In this document: in pieces, positions 58,451 through 64,000 of the stretch | How positions within the stretch are numbered: position 1 is the stretch's first letter | Layout of the letters: the number at the start of each line of letters is the position of its first letter | DNA from: Parvibaculum sp. | GTDB taxonomy: Bacteria; Pseudomonadota; Alphaproteobacteria; Parvibaculales; Parvibaculaceae | Assembly (NCBI GenBank): GCA_017642695.1 | Contig: JAEPQD010000001.1 | Coordinates: 1,170,764-1,234,763, forward strand | DNA length: 64,000 nt | Direction of reading: 5' to 3' | Program-made: the position numbers and the translations under genes | The notes under the pieces: generated by a model | Told to the model about the DNA's origin: nothing | Seen by the model: the letters and a program-made list of their open reading frames with translations, nothing else | The model's database searches: none

Positions 58451-60703
58451 ATGACAACTTACGAAAACTTCAAGTTCGAGGTCGATGGCGACGGCATCGC
58501 GCTCGTCACCTGGGACATGCCGAACCGTTCGATGAATGTGCTCTCCCAGAGTTCGATGGGCGACATGGCTTCGATCATCGAAAAGATCGTGTCGGACGAC
58601 GCCATCAAGGGCGCCGTCCTCACCTCCGGCAAGGATGCGTTCTGTGCCGGCGCGGACCTCTCCATGATGGGCGGACAGGCGGGCGGTTCGGGTGAAGGCT
58701 CGAAGGAAGACCGCGTCAAGGCGATGTATGAGGGCAACCTCAAGTTCAACATGCTGCTGCGCTCGCTCGAGACTTGCGGCAAGCCCGTGGCCGCCGCGAT
58801 CAACGGCACCGCGCTCGGCGGCGGTCTCGAAGTCACGCTCGCCTGCCACTACCGTGTGGTGAGCAACAAGCCGAAGACGCAGATTGGCCTGCCCGAAGCG
58901 AAGGTAGGTCTTCTTCCCGGCGGCGGCGGCACGCAGCGCCTGCCGCGTCTCATCGGCGCACAGGCGGCATTGCCTCTCATTCTGCAGGGCACGGCGCTCA
59001 CGCCGGAAAAGGCCGTTAAGGCCGGCATCTGCCACAAGCTTGTCGAGCCCGGCGAGGAAGTCGCGGCCGCCAAGGCATGGCTCAAGGAAGGCCTCGCCCA
59101 GGAAAAGATCAAGCTCGGCAAGAAGGGCCCGGAGGTCTATCCGATTTCCGTGCAGCCCTGGGACATGCCCGGCTACAAGATTCCGGGCGGCGATCCGCAC
59201 GGCAAGGGCGGCGGCCAGGTCTTCACCATCGGCAATGCCACGCTGCACAAGCAGACGCATGGCAACTTCCCGGCGCAGCGCTACATCATGTCCTGCGTCT
59301 ATGAAGGCCTGCAGGTGCCGATGGAAGCGGGCATCCGCATCGAGACGCGCTACTTCACGAAGCTGCTGATGGATCCGCGCTCCAAGGCGATGATCCGTTC
59401 GCTGTTCCTCTCCATGCAGGAACTCGCCAAGGGCGCGCGCCGTCCGGCGGGCGTCGCACCGTTTCAGGTGAAGAAGCTCGGCATTCTCGGCGCCGGCATG
59501 ATGGGCGCGGGCATTGCCTACGTCTCCGCCCAGGCCGGGATGGAAGTCGTGCTTCTCGACACCGATCAGGCGAATGCGGAAAAGGGCAAGGCCTATTCCG
59601 AAAAGCTCCTGAAGAAGGCGCTCGAGCGCGGCAAGACCACTGAGGAGAAAGCGGGCAAGCTCCTCGGCCTCATCACGCCGACGACGAATTACGACGACCT
59701 AAAGGGCTGCGATCTCGTCATCGAGGCGGTCTTCGAGAACCGCGACATCAAGGCGGAAGTGACGAAGAAGTCGGAGCCCATGCTCGCCGAAGGCGGCATA
59801 TACGGCTCCAACACCTCGACGCTGCCGATCACCGGTCTCGCGGAAGCCTCGGCGAAGCCGGACAACTTCATCGGCATCCATTTCTTCTCGCCCGTCGACA
59901 AGATGCAGCTCGTCGAAATCATCATGGGCAAGAAGACGAGCGACGAGACACTCGCCAAGGCAATGGACTACGTGAAGCAGATCCGCAAGACGCCGATCGT
60001 CGTCAACGACAGCCGCGGTTTCTACACGTCCCGCTGCTTCGGCACTTATGTGGGCGAAGGCATCGCGATGCTGGGCGAGGGCGTGCCCCCGGCCATGATC
60101 GAGAATGTCGGCAAGATGACCGGCATGCCGATGGCGCCGCTCGCGCTCAATGACGAAGTTGCGCTCGACCTCGCCTACAAGGTGCGTGAGCAGACGAAGA
60201 AGGACCTCGGCGACAAATATGTCTCCGGTCCCGCGGACGGGTTGCTCGAGGAAATGGTCGTGAAGATCGGTCGCGTCGGCAAGAAGGCCGGCAAGGGTTT
60301 CTACGATTACCCGGCGGACGGCAAGAAGAAGCTCTGGCCGGGCCTTTCCGACCTCGTCGGCAAGAGCCTCGATCCGGAATCGCTTGAGGTGCAGGAGCTG
60401 AAGAACCGCTTCCTCTACATCCAGGCGCTCGAAGCGGCGCGCTGTTTCGAGGAAGGCGTCGTGACGGACGTCCGCGATGCGGATGTCGGTGCGATCCTCG
60501 GCTGGGGCTTCGCGCCCTGGACCGGCGGTCCGCTCTCCCTCATCGACATGGTCGGCGCCAAGGAGTTCGTCGAAGCCTGCGACAGGCTCGCCCAGAAATA
60601 CGGGCCGCGCTTCACGCCGTCGAAGCTCCTTCGCGAGATGGCCTCGAAGGGCGAAACCTTCTATGGCCGCTTCGCCCCGAACAAGGAGAAGGCCGCCGCC
60701 TGA
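58451..60703 (+). CDS. fadJ: Bifunctional enoyl-CoA hydratase / 3-hydroxyacyl-CoA dehydrogenase
   Basis: 750 residues. The crotonase domain (about 1-200) keeps CAGADLSMM and both acids, Glu 127 in GGGLEV and Glu 149 in GLPEAKVG. The NAD-binding part begins near residue 338 with LGILGAGMMGAGIAYVSA and has catalytic His 477 in GIHFFSPVDKMQLVEI. A C-terminal helical 3HCDH domain contains FAPWTGGPLSLIDMVGA. It performs the hydration and oxidation steps of beta-oxidation and pairs with the thiolase. A terminator follows the gene. FadB and FadJ forms are hard to tell apart here. Confidence 0.95.
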   Translation: MTTYENFKFEVDGDGIALVTWDMPNRSMNVLSQSSMGDMASIIEKIVSDDAIKGAVLTSGKDAFCAGADLSMMGGQAGGSGEGSKEDRVKAMYEGNLKFNMLLRSLETCGKPVAAAINGTALGGGLEVTLACHYRVVSNKPKTQIGLPEAKVGLLPGGGGTQRLPRLIGAQAALPLILQGTALTPEKAVKAGICHKLVEPGEEVAAAKAWLKEGLAQEKIKLGKKGPEVYPISVQPWDMPGYKIPGGDPHGKGGGQVFTIGNATLHKQTHGNFPAQRYIMSCVYEGLQVPMEAGIRIETRYFTKLLMDPRSKAMIRSLFLSMQELAKGARRPAGVAPFQVKKLGILGAGMMGAGIAYVSAQAGMEVVLLDTDQANAEKGKAYSEKLLKKALERGKTTEEKAGKLLGLITPTTNYDDLKGCDLVIEAVFENRDIKAEVTKKSEPMLAEGGIYGSNTSTLPITGLAEASAKPDNFIGIHFFSPVDKMQLVEIIMGKKTSDETLAKAMDYVKQIRKTPIVVNDSRGFYTSRCFGTYVGEGIAMLGEGVPPAMIENVGKMTGMPMAPLALNDEVALDLAYKVREQTKKDLGDKYVSGPADGLLEEMVVKIGRVGKKAGKGFYDYPADGKKKLWPGLSDLVGKSLDPESLEVQELKNRFLYIQALEAARCFEEGVVTDVRDADVGAILGWGFAPWTGGPLSLIDMVGAKEFVEACDRLAQKYGPRFTPSKLLREMASKGETFYGRFAPNKEKAAA

Positions 60704-60725
60704 TCCGGCGCCGGTTGCGGAACGG

Positions 60726-60754
60726 AAACGCCCCGCCCTTGGCGGGGCGTTTTC
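60726..60754 (+). terminator. Rho-independent terminator of the beta-oxidation unit
   Basis: ACGCCCCGCC, loop CTT, then GGCGGGGCGT followed by TTTTC form a 10-bp perfect stem with a T-run, 22 bp after the stop of the bifunctional enzyme gene. The preceding AAA allows it to work in the opposite direction as well. Confidence 0.9.
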
Positions 60755-60773
60755 ATGTGTGCGGGCAGAAGAA

Positions 60774-60801
60774 GGCGCGGCTCTCCCGAAGGAGCCGCGC
60801 C
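60774..60801. terminator. Second hairpin between the convergent genes
   Basis: GGCGCGGCTC and GAGCCGCGCC-like arms (GGCGCGGCT/AGCCGCGCC) form a 9-bp stem with a short loop near 60783-60791. There is no T-run. It may protect the 3' end of either convergent message. Confidence 0.4.
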
Positions 60802-60959
60802 GAAGGTGGTGAGGGATGCTGACTTTGGGCTGCAAAGCCGGTTGGCCGTCCGCGGAAGCTCGTGAAGGATCGCGGGGGCAGGGGCTTCTGCTGCCGTGCC
60901 GGTTCTTGTTGTTGGCCGGGGGAGCGGGCCTTGCAGGGCCGCGCTCCCCGTAACCCTTG

Positions 60960-62807
60960 TCAGAACGCGTAGGACAGGCTCGCCGAGATGAAGTCCCGGT
61001 CCTGTGTATAGTTCTGGAAGTCGTTGCCGAACGAATTTGTGTAGCTGAGTTCGGCCGACCAGACACGCCGGAGGCTCGCCTCGATGCCCACCGTCACTGT
61101 CTTCCTGTCTTCCATGAAGCCAGGGCCGATACTGCCCGCCGATGTGCCGAGCCCGTGCTGCCACTGGATGTTGGGCGTCAGCGTCCAGGGTGTGTTGAAG
61201 GCGTTGTTGTAGTCCGTGGAGGCGATCAGCCTGTAGCCCCAGGAAAACGAATCCGCATGGACGAGAGGCTGTGCCGGATTGTAGAGCGCCGCCTGCACCG
61301 TCGGGTTGGGATGCGTGATCTCCGACCCGCGTCCGCCATTCAGAACCGATAGCCGGGCATCGCTGATCGAAGGCAGGTACTGGAAACCGACATTCGTCAC
61401 GAAGGTCACGAGGTCGGAATTCAGGAACTGAGGAATGCGCGTCGATGGGTTGAGGATGGTGATCGTCGAGAGCTGTCCGGTGATCACATCCTCACGGAAA
61501 TAGCCCTTCGGGAAGGCGCCCGGTGTCTGGTCATAGGGAAGTTGCGATACCGGCAGACCGGTTCCGTTTTCCACCCAGTGCGCCCCGAGAATCTCGCCGG
61601 ACGAAATCTGGAACGGCGTGTTCCATGAGTAGAGCGCCTCGCCGGCCAGCGTCGATCCGGCGACCGTCGTCGCGAAGCTCGTGCCGACATACTTGATGTC
61701 TTCGGGGTAGGCCGAGCGGTAATACTGCGTGCCGAGACCGCAAGAGGGTGCCGGTGCGCAGAGCGCGCCGTCGATCGCGGGAGGTGCACCGTTGCTGTAT
61801 TCGAGGAACGGTACCTTCGAGTGATAGTTCACGAAATAAGCGGCGAGTTCCGTTCCGCGATTGAGCCAGTCGGCCCAGTAGCTGACCTTCGCGCCATACT
61901 GTCCCTGGTCGTTCGGCATGTCGCCACGCGCCCGGTAAAGCGTGCCCGGCCCGTTCGGGTTCGGCTGTTCCGGAACCACGGTATTCACATAGCGGCCGCC
62001 CGGCCCGAAAATATCGTTGCTGGCGAAGAACGTGCCGACGGCGTCGAGTTCCGTCTTCCGCCAGTTGAAGGCGTAGAAGGCTTCCGCGCTGAAGCCGGCC
62101 GGCAGCAGCATGTTCACATAAACGCTTTCCTCCGGCAGCAGCGCCTCGCGCAGTTCCGCGCCCGGTGTACGGATAGCCGCGACATCGAATGAATTGAACT
62201 GGTTGATGCCGCCCTGGATGGCGAGGCTCTCGCCCCAGTTGATGACCTGTTTGCCGACACGCAGCGTCGTCGCCTGGTTGCCGACGTCGAAATTCGCGAA
62301 CACGAAGGCATCGAGCAGGTCGACGCCGCGCGCCGAATTGCGGGCGTCGTCGCCGCGAAGCGAATCCGTGAGCGGGCGGCGTCCGAAGCGCGTGGTATTC
62401 TGTCCCGCTTCTTCGTAGATCGCGTGGTCGTAATAGGCCCGGAGCCGCATGAAGGCGCCGAAGTTTTCCCAGCGCGCCTCGAAATCGGAGACGATCTTCA
62501 CCGGCGCCGACGCGACATCCCATTGTTCGAAATTGATGTTGCCGTCATCCGTGTTGATGTTGGCGGACTGTCCCTTGCCGTCCGGGCAGCCGCCATTCAG
62601 CACCGAGACATACATGCAGTCCTGCCCGGATGCGCGCACTGTCACGCCCATCGAGGCGATCGAGTCGACGGACAGCGACACGTCGCCGATATTGTACTCG
62701 ATGGCATTGGCGGGGCTCGCCGCCGTCAGCGCCGCAAGCGCCGCACCGGCTATCCATGCCGGCAGATGGCCTCCTCCTTTTCGGATGGTCATTCCTTGGT
62801 ACTCCAT
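60960..62807 (-). CDS. DUF1302 family protein (outer-membrane barrel type)
   Basis: 615 residues from the ATG at 62807; an ATG at 62792 would begin directly at the signal peptide (MTIRKGGGHLPAWIAGAALA). The mature chain is beta-rich with alternating strands and ends in Phe (ISASLSYAF), as outer-membrane barrels do. Conserved blocks such as RVGKQVINWGESLAIQGGIN and YSTQ-free FYAFNWRKTELDAVG match DUF1302. Members are linked to uptake or breakdown of hydrophobic compounds in Proteobacteria, which suits a location beside beta-oxidation genes. It is convergent with them and lies across two hairpins. Confidence 0.88.
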   Translation of the reverse strand: MEYQGMTIRKGGGHLPAWIAGAALAALTAASPANAIEYNIGDVSLSVDSIASMGVTVRASGQDCMYVSVLNGGCPDGKGQSANINTDDGNINFEQWDVASAPVKIVSDFEARWENFGAFMRLRAYYDHAIYEEAGQNTTRFGRRPLTDSLRGDDARNSARGVDLLDAFVFANFDVGNQATTLRVGKQVINWGESLAIQGGINQFNSFDVAAIRTPGAELREALLPEESVYVNMLLPAGFSAEAFYAFNWRKTELDAVGTFFASNDIFGPGGRYVNTVVPEQPNPNGPGTLYRARGDMPNDQGQYGAKVSYWADWLNRGTELAAYFVNYHSKVPFLEYSNGAPPAIDGALCAPAPSCGLGTQYYRSAYPEDIKYVGTSFATTVAGSTLAGEALYSWNTPFQISSGEILGAHWVENGTGLPVSQLPYDQTPGAFPKGYFREDVITGQLSTITILNPSTRIPQFLNSDLVTFVTNVGFQYLPSISDARLSVLNGGRGSEITHPNPTVQAALYNPAQPLVHADSFSWGYRLIASTDYNNAFNTPWTLTPNIQWQHGLGTSAGSIGPGFMEDRKTVTVGIEASLRRVWSAELSYTNSFGNDFQNYTQDRDFISASLSYAF

Positions 62808-62831
62808 TTTCCGTCCCCTGAACGGGGACAA

Positions 62832-63460
62832 CCCTCACCTTGCAGCGGGTCCGGACGGGCCGGTGCTGCACCTCGTGCTCGCCGGGACGAAGGGAAGGCT
62901 GGGCGTGGAAGGCGGGCATGGCCGCCCGGTTCCGCCACCGGGGGTCCGGCCATCCGCACGCCGTTCCCCGGAGGGAACGATTGAGACGTGAACGGACGAT
63001 CCGGCTTTGCTTGTGAAGTTCCTCCCCTTCGCCGGTTCGCCGTCTCTCCCGTGACGGTCCGCCTCTTGGACGCGTGTTCCTCCTCGCGGAGAAATGCGAA
63101 CCGGACTGCAAGCGCGGTCCGACTTTCGTCATATGGAATAGGTGATGCAAGTATAATTGAAATATACTTATATTATTTACTCAGTTATCATTGATTACGG
63201 AAAGAACAATAGCCTCAATGTTTTGGCATTCCTGACATGTATATTTATTTCCCGGCTTGGATTTGTGCATATTGATTGCCGAAACTTGGAGATAAGGGAG
63301 TCCGTCCCTGCGTAAGGCTGCTTTCCGGCGGCATAAGAGGGCCTCAGGCCGGACTGAGCGCGGAATCCGGCCCGGTAAGCCCGATTCGGGCGTCTTTGAT
63401 GGCAGAAAATGCGTGTTCTTTGTCATTTCCGCCACGCGGACCCCGGCCTAGTCTGGTGCC
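62832..63460. other. Long intergenic region with an AT-rich core
   Basis: 629 bp between divergent DUF1302 and GlxA-type genes without a supported gene. Most is GC-rich, but about 63125-63290 is strikingly AT-rich (for example ATTGAAATATACTTATATTA at 63157-63176). A 29-codon reverse frame at 63181-63270 (MHKSKPGNKYTCQECQNIEA and on) has a CxxC motif but no ribosome-binding site. I see no clear promoter elements that could be placed with confidence. Confidence 0.6.
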
Positions 63461-64000
63461 ATGACCAGCGCGACCTCAAAGCCCCGGAAGCCCGCAACGC
63501 CCCGCCGCATGATGATGCTCGTCTATGACGCGGCCCAGATCCTCGACATAGCCGGACCCGTCCAGCTCTTCTCCACAGCCGTCGATCCGGCGACGGGCAA
63601 GCCCGCCTACGAGATCGAACTCGTGGCGGAGGAACGCGGCCCCGTCGCCACGACCTGCGGCCTCGTCCTCCGTGCAAACCGCGCGCTCGCCGATGTCTCG
63701 CCTTCCGACCTTGCCAGCCTCGATACCTTCATGGTGTCGGGCGGCGAGGGGTCGCGCGCGGCGATGGAGGATGAGCGCCTCCTCGCCTTCGTGCGCAAGG
63801 CGGCCGCGCGCGCCTCCCGCACTGTCTCCATCTGCACCGGCTCGGTCATTCTCGCGGCCGCGGGTGTGCTCGACGGTCGCCGCGCGACGACGCACTGGGC
63901 CTATGCGCCTGCGATGCGAAAGCGCTTCCCGAAAGTTTCCGTGGAAGACGACGCGATCTACATCCGCGACGGCAACATCTGGACGTCGGCCGGTGTCACC
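63461..64000 (+). CDS. GlxA-family regulator (DJ-1/PfpI domain; 3' part outside window)
   Basis: 180 codons are open from the ATG at 63461 to the window end. After a basic start (MTSATSKPRKPATPRRMMML) the DJ-1/PfpI-like domain is clear: LVYDAAQILDIAGPVQLFST, FMVSGGEGSRAAMEDERLL, and SICTGSVILAAAGVLDGRRA with a Cys at the nucleophile elbow (SICTGS), followed by TTHWAYAPAMRKRFP. In GlxA-family proteins this is joined to a C-terminal AraC helix-turn-helix, expected beyond 64000. The regulated genes are unknown. Confidence 0.88.
   Translation, partial: MTSATSKPRKPATPRRMMMLVYDAAQILDIAGPVQLFSTAVDPATGKPAYEIELVAEERGPVATTCGLVLRANRALADVSPSDLASLDTFMVSGGEGSRAAMEDERLLAFVRKAAARASRTVSICTGSVILAAAGVLDGRRATTHWAYAPAMRKRFPKVSVEDDAIYIRDGNIWTSAGVT

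Noticed and set aside
57881-59260. 459-codon reverse frame opposite thiolase and the bifunctional enzyme
   Set aside because: It spans the ends of two real genes and has no recognisable family or start signal.
63181-63270. 29-codon reverse frame with CxxC in the AT-rich island
   Set aside because: No ribosome-binding site, no family, and chance frames are expected in AT-rich DNA; kept only as part of the island finding.

Overview
The window is 64 kb of dense, high-GC chromosome from an alphaproteobacterium, most likely a Rhizobiales member close to Parvibaculum. This is an inference from the mix of a class I lysyl-tRNA synthetase, a DUF1302 outer-membrane type protein beside a beta-oxidation operon, a PodJ-like Sel1 protein, a TIGR02186/TauE pair, DUF6460 and Rhizobiales-type palindromic intergenic repeats. 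I see no phage, transposon, CRISPR array or rRNA. One tRNA (Gly, anticodon CCC) is present.

Layout. 1-6.2 kb: a dienelactone-hydrolase fragment, an FMN alpha-hydroxy-acid oxidase, a radical SAM protein, a DUF2804 protein, tRNA-Gly, a tandem DsbA/HCCA-isomerase-like protein and a DUF4412 protein. 6.3-10.5 kb: a BCCT transporter, a malonyl-CoA-synthetase-like ligase and a receiver protein. 10.5-13.8 kb: a glycosyltransferase 2 with an N-terminal MshEN-type (c-di-GMP-binding class) domain, divergent from a membrane-anchored solute-binding protein. 13.8-19.5 kb: SixA phosphatase coupled to a sterol desaturase, an exported protein, a TerB-like protein and a DinG-type helicase. 19.5-26.4 kb: a sensor kinase with a degenerate Hpt domain, class I lysS, a lipoprotein/TPR pair and a LexA-like S24 repressor. 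26.5-31.2 kb: DUF952-pyrD-arsC; two overlapping PaaI thioesterases and a MATE exporter; a PAS protein. 31.3-34.6 kb: a flavin monooxygenase, a TetR regulator with a strong operator, and an HSL-type hydrolase. 34.7-35.5 kb: a yybP-ykoY (Mn2+) riboswitch followed by a TMEM165/GDT1 transporter. 35.5-42.2 kb: epoxide-hydrolase-like protein, quinone oxidoreductase, dienoyl-CoA-reductase-like SDR, MscS channel, Crp/Fnr regulator and DUF1254 protein. 42.3-48.4 kb: the ligase-associated DNA-repair helicase and PdeM nuclease, then CcdA, TIGR02186 and TauE/SafE. 48.5-53.4 kb: a PodJ-like polarity factor split into two overlapping frames, a TRAP binding protein and a CAP-domain lipoprotein. 53.5-60.7 kb: a MerR/LiuR-type regulator followed by a five-gene beta-oxidation unit closed by a terminator. 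61-64 kb: a DUF1302 protein and the start of a GlxA-family regulator.

The strongest functional stories are: (1) fatty-acid oxidation under a MerR regulator with a recognisable dyad operator; (2) manganese homeostasis by a riboswitch plus GDT1 exporter; (3) a likely c-di-GMP-responsive glycan synthase; (4) an overlapping sulfur-handling pair TIGR02186-TauE. No wholly new multi-gene system is evident. The least explained items are the split PodJ-like gene, the MshEN-glycosyltransferase locus, the lipoprotein/TPR pair and the 62-nt repeat that carries the pdeM ribosome-binding site.
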